Positions 45,539 to 55,040 are shown, counted from the first letter of the stretch. The stretch: DNA of 64,000 nucleotides from Bradyrhizobium sp. 141 (GCF_023074055.1 NZ_JADPKR010000048.1:1-64000); one strand, 5' to 3'. Notes: a model not told the origin generated them from the letters alone. Translations and numbers: made by a program.

Positions 45539-46917
45539 GACGGCCGCTTGCGCTTGTGCGCGAAGGGATTGGCCTTCTCGCGCAAGGTGATGCGCACCGG
45601 CGTGCCCGGCAACTCGAACGTCTCGCGCATGGAATTGATCAGGTAGCGCAAATAGGACTGCGGCACCGCGTCCGCGCGCGAGCAGAACAGCACGAAGCTC
45701 GGCGGGCGCGCCTTGGTCTGCGTGATGTAGTTCAGCTTCAGCCTGCGGCCGGACACGGCGGGCGGCGGATTGGCCTGCACCGCCTGCTCGAACCAGCGGT
45801 TGAGCGCCGAGGTCGACACGCGCCTGTTCCAGAGCGCATAGGCATCCTGGATCGCCTGCATCAGGCGATCGATGCCCTCGCCCATCAGGCCGGAGACCGC
45901 CACGATCGGCACGCCCTTGACCTGCGGCAGCAAGTGATCGGCATCGCGGCGCAGGCCCGAGATCGCGCCGCCCCCCTTGCTCTCCATCAGGTCCCATTTG
46001 TTGACGGCGAGCACGACAGCGCGGCCCTCGCGCTCGATCAAATCGGCGATGCGAAGATCCTGCTCCTCGAAGCGGTTCTGCGCATCCATCATCATCACGA
46101 CGACTTCGGCAAAGCGCACCGCGCGCAACGCGTCGGCGACCGAGAGCTTCTCCAGCTTCTCCTCGATGCGCGAACGCCGGCGCAGGCCGGCCGTGTCGAA
46201 TACGCGAAAATCGCGGCCCTTCCAGTTGATCTCGACCGCGATGGAATCGCGCGTGGTGCCGGCCTCCGGGCTCGTCAGCAGACGCTCCTCGCCCAGCAGA
46301 TGGTTGATCAGCGTCGACTTGCCAGCGTTGGGACGGCCGACAATGGCAACCCGGATCGGGCGCGTCGCGGCCTCTTCCTCCGAGAGCGGCTCGTCGTCCT
46401 CGGTCTCGTCTTCGTGGACGGGCTCCGGCATCAGCTTGGCCAGTTCATCGTAGAGCTCGCCCATGCCCTCGCCGTGCTCGGCCGAGATCTGAATGGGATC
46501 GCCGAGGCCCAGCGCAAACGCCTCCATCGCGCCGGCATCGCCGTGCTTGCCCTCGCTCTTGTTTGCGACCAGCAGCACCGGCTTGTTGGCCTTACGGGCG
46601 AAATCGGCAAAGGCGCGATCGGAGGGCGTGAGGCCGACGCGGGCATCGATGACGAAGAACAGCGCGTCCGCCTGCGCGATCGCGGTCTCGGTCTGCTCCT
46701 GCATGCGCGCGGTCAGCGAGCCCTTGGCGCCCTCGTCGAGGCCGGCGGTGTCGATGATGGTGAATTCGAGATCGCCGAGCCTGGCCTCACCCTCGCGGCG
46801 GTCGCGGGTAACGCCCGGCAGGTCATCGACGAGCGCGAGCTTCTGTCCGACCAGGCGGTTGAACAGCGTCGATTTGCCGACATTGGGCCGGCCGATGATG
46901 GCGATCGTGAAGGACAT
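45535..46917 (-). CDS. der: Ribosome-assembly GTPase Der
   Basis: 460 residues with two tandem G domains. First: GRPNVGKST (about 9), DTAG at about 55, NKSEGK at about 118. Second: GRPNAGKST near 194, [14 protein letters not shown]-terminal KH-like domain with [19 protein letters not shown]. Acts in 50S subunit assembly. Followed by an MFS gene joined by GTGA, an uncommon partner. Confidence 0.97.
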   Translation of the reverse strand: MSFTIAIIGRPNVGKSTLFNRLVGQKLALVDDLPGVTRDRREGEARLGDLEFTIIDTAGLDEGAKGSLTARMQEQTETAIAQADALFFVIDARVGLTPSDRAFADFARKANKPVLLVANKSEGKHGDAGAMEAFALGLGDPIQISAEHGEGMGELYDELAKLMPEPVHEDETEDDEPLSEEEAATRPIRVAIVGRPNAGKSTLINHLLGEERLLTSPEAGTTRDSIAVEINWKGRDFRVFDTAGLRRRSRIEEKLEKLSVADALRAVRFAEVVVMMMDAQNRFEEQDLRIADLIEREGRAVVLAVNKWDLMESKGGGAISGLRRDADHLLPQVKGVPIVAVSGLMGEGIDRLMQAIQDAYALWNRRVSTSALNRWFEQAVQANPPPAVSGRRLKLNYITQTKARPPSFVLFCSRADAVPQSYLRYLINSMRETFELPGTPVRITLREKANPFAHKRKRPS

Positions 46918-46966
46918 CGGTCATTCGTGCGCTGCCGGGGCGGCGCCTGTCAACGTAAGGGAAAAA

Positions 46967-47518
46967 TCAGCGCGAGAAGCTGCCGCTCGGCAGCGGCGCC
47001 GGGAAACCACCCTGCGACTGCTGCTGGGTGGTCTGGGTGGGTTGCGCCTGCTGGACCGGCTGGTCCGGCGGCGGCGCAGTGGTGCGCTTGCGGACGATCT
47101 TGTGCTTGGGCGGCGGAGCGGCCGTGGCCGGCGCCGCCTCCGGCTGGGCCTCGCCGTCAACTTCGCCCGCAGGCGCCTCAGCCGGCGCGACTGCTGCGGC
47201 AGCGGGCTGCCTGGTCTTCTTGGCATGGGCCCCCTTCGCCGGCTTGGCCGGCTCGGGCGGCGGCTCCGCAGGCAAAGCCGCGACCGCAGGCGCGTTCGGA
47301 TCGGGCTGCTGCTGCGCGCCCTTGTACATGTCCTTCGGGACGCCCTGCTCGAGGCCGGGCACCCCCTCCGGGAAGACCGGCTTGCGGTCGCCCGGCAGCT
47401 TCTTCTTGGTGTCGAGGAAGTCGAGCATGTCGCTTGGATCGAAGCTGGAGCAACCGCCCAGGACGCCCGTGAAGGCGATCAGGACGGCGGCTGCGATCAA
47501 GCGTGGCGTGCGGCGCAT
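46967..47518 (-). CDS. Putative lipoprotein, Pro/Ala/Gln-rich
   Basis: 183 residues. N-terminal signal with lipobox LGGC at about 20-23, so a lipid-anchored periplasmic protein. LDFLDTKKKLPGDRKPVFPEGVPGLEQGVP near 32-60 is the more ordered part. The rest is disordered, rich in Pro, Ala and Gln. In many proteobacteria a BamB propeller gene occupies this spot between the TPR gene and der. This one is shorter and is not a propeller. Confidence 0.8.
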   Translation of the reverse strand: MRRTPRLIAAAVLIAFTGVLGGCSSFDPSDMLDFLDTKKKLPGDRKPVFPEGVPGLEQGVPKDMYKGAQQQPDPNAPAVAALPAEPPPEPAKPAKGAHAKKTRQPAAAAVAPAEAPAGEVDGEAQPEAAPATAAPPPKHKIVRKRTTAPPPDQPVQQAQPTQTTQQQSQGGFPAPLPSGSFSR

Positions 47519-47545
47519 CTTGTGTCTCGTTCTAGAGGGCCGTCG

Positions 47546-48199
47546 TCAGCTCTTGGCGACGGGCGGCAGCAGGGCCTGGAGAGCCTCGGCGCGCGAGCGC
47601 AGGCCGGGCGGCGTTTCGCCGTCTTCGCCAATCGCGTCGAGCCATTTGCGGGCCGCCGTCATGTCGTTGTTACGCCAGGCGGACAGCGCGAGCATCTCGC
47701 GGGCGCTGTGGCGGAAGGTCGACTTGGGCGCGGCGGATGACTCCAGCCGCTGCTGCATGTCGGCATAGCTGGCGCTGTCGAGCAGCAGGCCGGCGGCGCG
47801 GATCTTCGCCAGATCCTGCCACTCACCGCCCACGCCACGGTCGGCAGCAAGGTCGTCATACATCTTGGCGGCGGCTTTGGGATCGCGGTTAGCGGCCTCG
47901 GCGGCGGCGCGCAGCCGCGCCAGGGTGCGATAGCCCGACGGCGCCTTGGCGGCGAGCTCGGTGAAGGCGGCCTCGGCCTCCGCGTGCTTGTCCTGCTCGG
48001 ACAGCTCGGAGGCCTTCTCGAAGGCGGCGCCGGCCTCGGCGGCCTTCCTGGCCTCCAGGTACCTATAACCCTGCCAGCCAGCGGCGGCGGCTACGACCAG
48101 CACCATCAGGGCGATGAAGACAATCGAATACTTGTCCCACAGCTTCTTGAACTGTTCGCGACGTACTTCCTCGTCGACTTCGTCAAATAATTCAGACAC
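47546..48199 (-). CDS. TPR-domain membrane protein (YfgM-like)
   Basis: 217 residues. One N-terminal transmembrane helix (IVFIALMVLVVAAAAGW) after a charged 25-residue start with REQFKKLWDKYS, the conserved family start. Then TPR-like helical repeats to the end (AEAAFTELAAKAPSGYRTLARLRAAAE). YfgM-type proteins assist SecYEG or envelope quality control in enterobacteria. First gene of the set reading towards der. Confidence 0.88.
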   Translation of the reverse strand: MSELFDEVDEEVRREQFKKLWDKYSIVFIALMVLVVAAAAGWQGYRYLEARKAAEAGAAFEKASELSEQDKHAEAEAAFTELAAKAPSGYRTLARLRAAAEAANRDPKAAAKMYDDLAADRGVGGEWQDLAKIRAAGLLLDSASYADMQQRLESSAAPKSTFRHSAREMLALSAWRNNDMTAARKWLDAIGEDGETPPGLRSRAEALQALLPPVAKS

Positions 48200-48333
48200 T
48201 TATGCTAATCCCATGCCCATCCGGGTGCGCGCGCCGAAGCGTCCGCGTCAGGAATCCCGTCCCCGCGTGGCGGCGAGGTACCCTAACGATATGGCGCTGG
48301 CAAGGCAAAGCGAGCCCGATCAAGGCGTTAACT

Positions 48334-48351
48334 ACCCGGGAGAGCCCGGGT
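48334..48351 (-). terminator. Hairpin after the acyl-CoA ligase gene
   Basis: Perfect inverted repeat ACCCGGG-AGAG-CCCGGGT, 14 bases past the ligase stop on the minus strand. It has no U-run, so it may only be a weak terminator. Confidence 0.45.
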
Positions 48352-48364
48352 GCGCCTGCCCGGT

Positions 48365-49957
48365 TCAGGCTTCCAGGAGCTCCCGCAGTTGCCGTTTCAG
48401 CACCTTGCCGTTGGCATTGCGCGGCAGTGGGTCCGCCGTGATCGCCATGGTCTCGGGAACCTTGTAGTCGGACAGGCGCTCCGCGCACCAGGCACGCAGT
48501 GCCTCGCCGGCGACCGGCGCGCGCGTCACCACCACGGCGTGAACGCGCTCGCCCAGCACCGGGCAGGCCTTGGCGATGATCGCGCTCTCGACCACGGCGG
48601 GGTGGCTGGCCAACACGGATTCGACCTCGGCCGAATAGATCTTGAGGCCGCCGCGATTGATCATGTCTTTCTGCCGGTCGAACACGCGGACGAACCCTTC
48701 CGCATCGACCGAACCGAGATCGCCGGAGTGCCAGAAGCCGGCGGTAAAGCTCTCGGCGGTCGCCTTCGGGTTGCTCCAATAGCCCTTGATGATGGAGGCG
48801 CTCTGGATCCAGAGTTCGCCGATCTCGCCGTGAGGCAGTTCGCGCCCATTCGGATCCACCGCCACGATGCGCGCGCCTGGACACGGCAGGCCGACGCTGT
48901 CGATGTGGCTCTCGGTCAACTCGCCGGGCATGATCGTCGAGGGCGACGTCGTCTCGGTCGCGCCGTAGCAATTCATCAGCTTCAGGCCGGGAATCTTCGC
49001 CTTGAGCTTCTCAATGGTCGCGACCGGCATCGGCGCGCCGCCAAAACCGCCGATGCGCCAGCTCGACAGATCGTAGCTGTCGAAATCAGGCTGCAGCAGG
49101 CAGAGATTGTACATCGCCGGCACCATCACCGTGTAGGTGACGCGCTCGCGCGCGGCGAGCTTGAGGTAATCGACCGCCCTAAACTCGGGCATGATGATCA
49201 GCGCGCCACTGCTGCGGATCATGGTCGTGATGTTGGCGACGACACCGGTGACATGGCCGAGCGGCACGGCCGCGATCGAGCGGTCGGCCGCCGTCAATTG
49301 CAGGCAGGACACGAACACCATCGAGGAATGGACGATGTTGCAATGGGCCAGCATCGCCCCCTTCGGCTTGCCGGTCGTACCCGAAGTGTAGAGGATCATC
49401 GCGGTGTCCTCCTCGCTCACATCGACCGGTGCCGGTGCCGGAGCGTTGTCGGCGAGCGCGGCGAAGCGCGCGCGGGCCGGATCGTCGTCGATGGCGATGC
49501 GGTGGATCAGATCGGGCACGTCCTGCGCACCGGGCAGCCGCTCGGCGAGCGCCCCCTCATGGATCAGGATCTTCGCGCCGCAATCGGCGAGGACATAGGC
49601 GATCTCCGGCTTCTGCTGGCGCGTGCTGAGCAGCACGGTCACCAGCCCCTCATGCGCGGCGGCGAACAGGAGTAGCGGAAATTCGATGCGGTTGCCGAGC
49701 AGGATCGCGACGCGATCGCCGCGCTGCAATCCCAGCTTGCGAAAACCCGATGCGATCCGCGTCGCCTGCTCCACCGCCTGCCGCCAGCTCAGCCGGGCAT
49801 TGCCCGCGATCAGCGCCTCGCCATCGGCGTTGCGGGCGCAGGCGTCCGCAATCATCGCCCACAGGTTCGCCGGCCGGTCGCAAAAGGCCGGCACCATCCG
49901 ATCGCCAAAGCGCGCCTCGAGCCGCAGCGGCGGGATCTGAGATTGCGACCAGTCCAT
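48365..49957 (-). CDS. AMP-dependent acyl-CoA ligase
   Basis: About 530 residues from the ATG at 49957, 8 bases after GAGGACG; a GTG at 49987 is less supported. ANL family: ILYTSGTTGKPKGAMLAH is the AMP loop near 180, YGATETTS the A5 motif, and GFWHSGDLGSVDAEGFVRV the hinge (A8) region. The catalytic Lys is in PRNANGKVLKRQ near the C-terminus. Activates a fatty or aromatic carboxylic acid; substrate unknown. Confidence 0.92.
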   Translation of the reverse strand: MDWSQSQIPPLRLEARFGDRMVPAFCDRPANLWAMIADACARNADGEALIAGNARLSWRQAVEQATRIASGFRKLGLQRGDRVAILLGNRIEFPLLLFAAAHEGLVTVLLSTRQQKPEIAYVLADCGAKILIHEGALAERLPGAQDVPDLIHRIAIDDDPARARFAALADNAPAPAPVDVSEEDTAMILYTSGTTGKPKGAMLAHCNIVHSSMVFVSCLQLTAADRSIAAVPLGHVTGVVANITTMIRSSGALIIMPEFRAVDYLKLAARERVTYTVMVPAMYNLCLLQPDFDSYDLSSWRIGGFGGAPMPVATIEKLKAKIPGLKLMNCYGATETTSPSTIMPGELTESHIDSVGLPCPGARIVAVDPNGRELPHGEIGELWIQSASIIKGYWSNPKATAESFTAGFWHSGDLGSVDAEGFVRVFDRQKDMINRGGLKIYSAEVESVLASHPAVVESAIIAKACPVLGERVHAVVVTRAPVAGEALRAWCAERLSDYKVPETMAITADPLPRNANGKVLKRQLRELLEA

Positions 49958-50029
49958 CGGAACGTCCTCGGCTTGTCGTTTTGTCACCTTCCGCGCACGG
50001 ATAGCTGGATCACGTCTTGTGCTGACCGG

Positions 50030-50614
50030 CTAAACGCCGATGACGGGAACGCCGATCACGACCGGATGGAACGCGAAGGCCAGCGCGAGATAGGCGACCA
50101 GACCGACTGCGACGGCGATCAGATCGTTGGTGGCGCCGCCCACCGGAATCGGCGGGCCGCCGGCGTCGGTGCGATGCTTCAGCGAGATGCGATCGAACAC
50201 CGCCCAGCCCAGGAACGAGCCGAACAGGATGATAGATCCGAGATCGCCATTGGCGAGCAGATGCGCCGCCGCCCACAGTTTGACGCCGGCCAACATCGGA
50301 TGCTTCAGCGTCGCATAGATGCGGCCGCGCAAATAAGAGGCGACCACCAGGATCACCGCGGGCAGCATCAGCGCGACCGCGATGTGCTTCATCGCCTTCG
50401 GCGGATACCAGACATCGATCCAGCCGGAGCTGCGGTAATGGGCGAAGCCCCAGATGATCAGCGCGAGCCCCGCGAACGAGACCAGGGTGTAGAGGATCTT
50501 GTAGGTCCCCTCGCCCAGCCTCGCGATTGCCTGCGCGCGCGCTTCACGCTTGGTCGTGAAAATATGGGCCGCAAAGAACAGCACCAGCCCCAGGACCATC
50601 ACCAGCAGACCCAT
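50030..50614 (-). CDS. NnrU family membrane protein
   Basis: 194 residues, six hydrophobic helices. FFAAHIF at the start, GLALIIWGFAHYR, RHPMLxGVKLWAAAHLLANGDLGSIILFGSFLGWAVF-type sequence (here KHPMLAGVKLWAAAHLL and FGSFLGWAVFD) is diagnostic for NnrU. Family members are linked to nitric-oxide or denitrification-related methylation steps; the role is not settled. Confidence 0.88.
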   Translation of the reverse strand: MGLLVMVLGLVLFFAAHIFTTKREARAQAIARLGEGTYKILYTLVSFAGLALIIWGFAHYRSSGWIDVWYPPKAMKHIAVALMLPAVILVVASYLRGRIYATLKHPMLAGVKLWAAAHLLANGDLGSIILFGSFLGWAVFDRISLKHRTDAGGPPIPVGGATNDLIAVAVGLVAYLALAFAFHPVVIGVPVIGV

Positions 50615-50678
50615 GACATCCCCTTGCGTCAGACCGTACTCAATCAGCTATCATCTTCACCCCGCGAAACGCAATGCA

Positions 50679-51329
50679 TCAGTCCTTCTCGGCCAGCTTG
50701 CCGCTTCGCGCTTCGATCCAGTCTCGTCCCATCGAGATGCTGAACTTCACCAGAGGCGCGGCAATTGTGGAGAAGAGCAGCTTGATCAGATACTGACCAA
50801 CGATTGTCGGCATGACGACGCCGGTACCGTAGAATGCAATCGACACAAATATGACGGTGTCCAGCAGCTGAGCCAACATCAGGCTGAGCCATGCCGACAG
50901 CACCACGGACCTCTTGCCGAATGCCGTCTGGCGCAACCGGAGGAAGAACGACAGGTCGAAGTGCTGGCTCACCATGTAGGCGATCCAGCCTCCGATCCAG
51001 ATTCGAACGGACGAGCTGACGACCGCTTCGAAATCCTGCTGGTGGTGCCAGCCTGGAGCTGGCGGGAGATAGGCGGCAAACTCGAAATAGACGGCAGACA
51101 AGGCCATGCTGAGCAGGCCGAGATTGATCACCCGCCTGGAATACTCCCTGCCGAACAGCTCAGCGATCGTGTCGACAATGATGAATGTCAGCAGATAGCT
51201 GAAGACCGTCGCACTGGCGTCCAGGCCAAAAGGCAGCGCGAACAGTTTCGAGCCGGCGACCGTGCTGGTGATCAGCAGCGACGAATGGAGTGTGAGCAGA
51301 AATAGGAAATAGCTGGTCCTGGCGTCCAT
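50679..51329 (-). CDS. yhhQ: Queuosine precursor transporter (YhhQ/VUT family)
   Basis: 216 residues from MDARTSYFLF (ATG at 51329, after GGGGCC); a start at 51350 adds 7. Six helices; STVAGSKLFALPFGLDASATVFSYLLTF and DTIAELFGREYSRRVI carry the VUT family motifs. These transporters bring in preQ0 or preQ1 for tRNA queuosine. I looked for a preQ1 riboswitch in the 135-base upstream gap and did not find one. Divergent from the GAF-TIR-like gene. Confidence 0.87.
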   Translation of the reverse strand: MDARTSYFLFLLTLHSSLLITSTVAGSKLFALPFGLDASATVFSYLLTFIIVDTIAELFGREYSRRVINLGLLSMALSAVYFEFAAYLPPAPGWHHQQDFEAVVSSSVRIWIGGWIAYMVSQHFDLSFFLRLRQTAFGKRSVVLSAWLSLMLAQLLDTVIFVSIAFYGTGVVMPTIVGQYLIKLLFSTIAAPLVKFSISMGRDWIEARSGKLAEKD

Positions 51330-51464
51330 TGAATAACGGCCCCGGGGCAATCAGGCGTTGATAGGTCAAAGCTACGAGCCACAACCCCGAAAGACAACTT
51401 CTTGTTGAATTCGGCGTCCGGCGGAATATGATCTCGACATTGCAGATAGATTGGGCGGTTTATT

Positions 51465-52421
51465 ATGGCCGACAAAATCAGTTTCGACGCCAGAATACTG
51501 GATTTTCTTCGAGCCTCCCACGGCCGTTCGCAGGAGGCCATTGTCGTCAATTTCCTGGAGACGGCAATCGCCATCAGCCCAGCAGCCGATGCGGGATCGG
51601 TCCTGATCGACCATCCCAAAATGGAGAGGCTGGTGCTCTTCAACGAGGACGATTTCCTGTTCGACAAGGAGCTGCTGGATCCCCGGCAGCGGAACAGCTT
51701 TCCACCGACGCTGGGCTACCGCGGCACCATCGCCGGCAGTTGCTTCCGCACGGGCACGCCGACTGTCTTTTCGCGCGCGCAAGGCGGAGAGTTCTTCGGC
51801 GACAGCCCCATCCAGAACATGGTCTGCTTTCCGATCAAACTAGGAAAAGGCCGCGAACCGTTTGGTGTCGCTTGCTTCCATAACAATATCCAGGAAAAGG
51901 TGTTCTCCTCGGAAGATATGCGCGTTCTGGAAGCCTATACCGACATTCTTGCTCTGGCCCTGCATACGCCGCACCCGGAGCTTCAGCTCGATCGTAACGT
52001 CTTCATCGTGCATGGACGGGACGAGAGGAGCCGGCAGAAACTGGAATCGATCTTGCGGCAGAACAAGGTCAATCCGAAGGTACTGCTGCGGGAAGACAAG
52101 AATGCAACGACGATCCTGTCAGCCCTGGAAGAGCTGATCCGAACATGCAAGGCAGGCTTCATCCTTGCCACGCCCGACGACGAAGGACGCCTGGGAAAAC
52201 CCAACGAGCAACTCGCGGCGCGCGCGCGAGAGAATGTCATCTTCGAGATGGGGATGCTCTTCGCCAAATTCCGCGCGTTCGATCGGGTCGCCGTCCTGCT
52301 GAAGAAACCGCTGAGACTGCCATCCGATCTCAACGGGCTGACCTACGATGAATTCGACAGAATGGAAGAACTCGAATCCACCATCGTGCGCAAGCTGGAC
52401 AACTGGAAATTGCTGAACTGA
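51465..52421 (+). CDS. GAF domain plus TIR-like (CAP12/PycTIR-type) nucleotide-binding protein
   Basis: 318 residues. N-terminal GAF-like domain about residues 25-172: GTIAGSCFRTGTPTVFSRAQ, FPIKLGKGREPFGVACF, VFSSEDMRVLEAYTDILALAL. From about 178 there is a TIR-like domain of the family annotated CAP12/PCTIR (PF10137): VFIVHGRDERSR, LLREDKNATTILSALEELI (the Glu here would be the expected catalytic acid), FILATPDDEGRL, ARARENVIFEMGMLFAKF, LPSDLNGLTYDEF. In known relatives this TIR degrades NAD+ on receiving a cyclic nucleotide signal. Here a GAF domain would be the sensor. No cyclase is adjacent, so the signal is unknown. Confidence 0.82.
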   Translation: MADKISFDARILDFLRASHGRSQEAIVVNFLETAIAISPAADAGSVLIDHPKMERLVLFNEDDFLFDKELLDPRQRNSFPPTLGYRGTIAGSCFRTGTPTVFSRAQGGEFFGDSPIQNMVCFPIKLGKGREPFGVACFHNNIQEKVFSSEDMRVLEAYTDILALALHTPHPELQLDRNVFIVHGRDERSRQKLESILRQNKVNPKVLLREDKNATTILSALEELIRTCKAGFILATPDDEGRLGKPNEQLAARARENVIFEMGMLFAKFRAFDRVAVLLKKPLRLPSDLNGLTYDEFDRMEELESTIVRKLDNWKLLN

Positions 52422-52469
52422 CAAACCTGCCACGGTGGCCATGCCGCTGGGGCTGAACTTGATGGCGGG

Positions 52470-53045
52470 TCAGTTCGGGAATTGCCTGTTGTCGACATAG
52501 CGGATCGCAATCGGCCGGCCCGCCAGCGCGCCGCCAAGGCCGCTGGTGAACTTCAGCGGCAGACATGCGTTCAACGATGCGTTGATGGCGTTGAGATAGG
52601 TCGTGCGGGTCTCAGAGGGCACGCCTGCGGTCGCGTATGTGAGGCGCGGCGGGCCGATCAGGCCACCCGCCTTGTTGAAGCTGAAGCGCACCGACATCTG
52701 CATGCCCGCGCGAGCCTTGTCAGATGGCGGCGACCAGCAGCTTCGCAGCTCGGCGAAGAGATCGCCGATCGTGTCGAGATCGTGACCTGGCTTGCGGTAT
52801 TTGGCGCGGTCGGCATCGGACGGCACGCTCTCGATCGTAAGCTGGAGGTTCTGGCCGTAGGGGTAGTCGATCTCGGGAATGCAGGGGCCGGGCTCGAGCG
52901 GGCTGCAATAAGACGGCGTGCAGGGCCGGCCGTCGAGCACGCTGCACGGCTCGTGCGAGAATGGAATCGGATTGATCTGGCGGGGCCGCGCGTCGGCGGC
53001 AACCGGGACCGCCAGCAGGAGAAGGACGAAGATGCCGCGCGACAT
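52470..53045 (-). CDS. Secreted hypothetical protein
   Basis: 191 residues with a signal peptide (MSRGIFVLLLLAVPVAADA). Mature part has cysteine-rich PCSVLDGRPCTPSYCSPLEPG (five Cys in 25 residues), then a C-terminal domain with MSVRFSFNKAGGLIGPPRLTYATAG, which resembles the beta hairpin of TonB-type C-terminal domains. The role is unknown. I regard it as a real exported protein. Confidence 0.78.
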   Translation of the reverse strand: MSRGIFVLLLLAVPVAADARPRQINPIPFSHEPCSVLDGRPCTPSYCSPLEPGPCIPEIDYPYGQNLQLTIESVPSDADRAKYRKPGHDLDTIGDLFAELRSCWSPPSDKARAGMQMSVRFSFNKAGGLIGPPRLTYATAGVPSETRTTYLNAINASLNACLPLKFTSGLGGALAGRPIAIRYVDNRQFPN

Positions 53046-53139
53046 TGAGTGAGCTCATAACGCCCCAGGAAAAGGTGGCGTTGTCCATGAACGCGTCAAG
53101 CCCACGCGTGTTCACATGCCCGCCTTCAACTCCGGTGTC

Positions 53140-53234
53140 GTCGTCCGGCTTGACCGGACGACCCAGTATTCCAGAGACGACATTGATTGAGCCGAGAGGC
53201 CGCGGCGTACTGGATGCCCCGCCTGCGCGGGGCA
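53140..53234. repeat. Dispersed repeat with two hairpins before prfC 3' end
   Basis: GTCGTCCGG-CTTGA-CCGGACGAC (9-base arms) at 53140-53162 and TGCCCCGC-CTGC-GCGGGGCA at 53215-53234, linked by CCCAGTATTCCAGAGACG and GCGTACTGGA. This composite recalls a common Bradyrhizobium intergenic element. It lies between two convergent-direction ends in the gap before prfC's stop. Confidence 0.6.
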
Positions 53235-53263
53235 TGACAGCGGGGAGTGTGGCTGTAGGCGCC

Positions 53264-54886
53264 CTACCCCTTCTTCTTGACGTCCTTGACGTTGGTGAAC
53301 TCGATGCCCTCGGCGCGCTCCCTGGTGTAGCCGAGATAGAACTCGTTCCTCGCCAGATAAACGGGATCGCCGTCGACGTCGTCGGCGATGCTGGAGGTGT
53401 TGGCGGCGATGAAAGTATCGAGCTTCTTGCGGTCCTCCGAGGAGACCCAGCGCGCCAGCTGGAATTCGCTGACCTCGAACTCGACCGGCAGGGAATATTC
53501 CGCTTCCAGCCGCGCCTTCAGCACGTCGAGCTGCAGCGCGCCGACCACGCCGACCAGCGCCGGTGCACCGTCGCGCGGGCGGAACACCTGCACCACGCCC
53601 TCTTCCGACATCTGCTGAAGCGCTTCCTTCAGCTTCTTCGCCTTCATCGCGTCGGTGAGACGGACGCGACGGACGATTTCCGGCGCGAAGCTCGGCACGC
53701 CGACGAAGTTGAAATCCTCGCCCTCGGTCAGCGTGTCGCCGATGCGCAGCGTGCCGTGATTGGGAATGCCGACGACGTCGCCGGCGAAGGCTTCATCCGC
53801 GACCGAGCGATCCTGCGCGAAGAAGAATTGCGGACTCGACAGTGGCATGCTCTTGCCGGTGCGCACCAGCTTGGCCTTCATGCCGCGGCTGAGCTTGCCC
53901 GAGCACAGGCGCGCGAAGGCGATGCGGTCGCGGTGGTTCGGATCCATGTTGGCCTGGATCTTGAACACGAAGGCGCTCATGCGCGGATCGGTGGCCTCGA
54001 CCTTGCGCTGGTCGCTGTCCTGCGCGCGCGGCTCGGGCGCGAACTTGCCAAGGCCTTCCAGGAGGTCGCCGACGCCGAAATTGCGCAGCGCGCTGCCGAA
54101 ATAGACCGGCGTCAGATGGCCCTCGCGAAACGCTTCCAGCTCGAACGGTTTCGAGGCCTCGGTGACGAGCTCGAGCTCGTCCTTGACCGCGGAGACATCG
54201 AGATTGGCGTTGAGCTTGGCGAGCTCGGCGATCTCGATCTGCTGCGCCGCGCCGGTCTTGGCGCCGCCGCCTTCGAGCAGGCGCACACCGCCATTGGCGA
54301 CGTCGTAGGTGCCGAGGAAGTCACGGCCGCGGCCGACCGGCCAGGTCATCGGCGTGGTGTCGAGCGCCAACGTCTTCTCGATCTCGTCGAGCAGCTCGAA
54401 CACGTCGCGGCTCTCGCGGTCCATCTTGTTGATGAAGGTGATGATCGGAATATCCCGAAGACGACACACCTCGAACAGCTTTCGGGTGCGCGCCTCGATG
54501 CCCTTGGCGGCGTCGATCACCATCACGGCGGAATCGACCGCCGTCAGCGTGCGATAGGTGTCTTCCGAAAAGTCCTCGTGGCCCGGCGTGTCCAGCAGGT
54601 TGAACACGAGGCCCTCGAATTCGAAGGTCATCACCGAGGTCACGACCGAGATGCCGCGCTCGCGCTCGATCTTCATCCAGTCCGACCGCGTGTTGCGCCG
54701 CTCGCCCTTGGCCTTGACCTGGCCGGCGAGATTGATGGCGCCGCCGAACAGCAGCAGCTTTTCGGTCAGCGTGGTCTTGCCGGCGTCGGGATGGGAGATG
54801 ATCGCAAAGGTGCGCCGCCGCGCCACTTCAGCGGCAAGCGGGGAACGGGCCGGCGATTCGGCGGTGCTGGTGGCGATGTCGGACAT
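53264..54886 (-). CDS. prfC: Peptide chain release factor 3
   Basis: 540 residues. GTPase that recycles RF1 and RF2. G1 ISHPDAGKTTLTEKL near 31, G2 with ERERGISVVTSVM, G3 DTPGHEDFSEDT, G4 NKMDRE and a C-terminal RF3-specific part, EEGVVQVFRPR. The ATG giving MSDIATSTAES is supported by GGAG-like sequence upstream. Ends near the dispersed repeat. Confidence 0.97.
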   Translation of the reverse strand: MSDIATSTAESPARSPLAAEVARRRTFAIISHPDAGKTTLTEKLLLFGGAINLAGQVKAKGERRNTRSDWMKIERERGISVVTSVMTFEFEGLVFNLLDTPGHEDFSEDTYRTLTAVDSAVMVIDAAKGIEARTRKLFEVCRLRDIPIITFINKMDRESRDVFELLDEIEKTLALDTTPMTWPVGRGRDFLGTYDVANGGVRLLEGGGAKTGAAQQIEIAELAKLNANLDVSAVKDELELVTEASKPFELEAFREGHLTPVYFGSALRNFGVGDLLEGLGKFAPEPRAQDSDQRKVEATDPRMSAFVFKIQANMDPNHRDRIAFARLCSGKLSRGMKAKLVRTGKSMPLSSPQFFFAQDRSVADEAFAGDVVGIPNHGTLRIGDTLTEGEDFNFVGVPSFAPEIVRRVRLTDAMKAKKLKEALQQMSEEGVVQVFRPRDGAPALVGVVGALQLDVLKARLEAEYSLPVEFEVSEFQLARWVSSEDRKKLDTFIAANTSSIADDVDGDPVYLARNEFYLGYTRERAEGIEFTNVKDVKKKG

Positions 54887-54986
54887 GGCGGGAGCGTGTG
54901 GCAGGGAAACTGGGCCTGATCAAGCCTCATTTGGTGATTGCGGAGCTCCCCGGCCAGCCCCATATCGGGCCCTGACAAGATAGTCT

Positions 54987-55040
54987 GGGGAGGGACGGCC
55001 CTCCCGCTCATCAGCCTATAGCCGCGGGGACGACCCTGCC
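54987..55040 (+). promoter_or_regulatory. Guanidine-II riboswitch (mini-ykkC)
   Basis: Two short hairpins with ACGR tetraloops: GGGAGGG-ACGG-CCCTCCC at 54988-55005 (7 base pairs) and GCGGGG-ACGA-CCCTGC at 55024-55039 (6 pairs including one G-U). Tandem ACGR loops are the signature of this guanidine sensor. The second hairpin ends 10 bases before the ribosome site GGAGGG of the exporter. Loop-loop pairing and the 18-base linker fit the class. Guanidine should expose the ribosome site. Confidence 0.88.

Noticed and set aside
44282..45997. A 571-residue frame for the MFS gene reaching into der
   Set aside because: The extra N-terminus is out of frame with Der; the GTG overlapping the der stop gives a normal 418-residue transporter.
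51330..51464. preQ1 riboswitch before the queuosine precursor transporter
   Set aside because: The gap lacks the short stem, C-rich loop and A-rich tail of the known preQ1 classes, as far as I can read.
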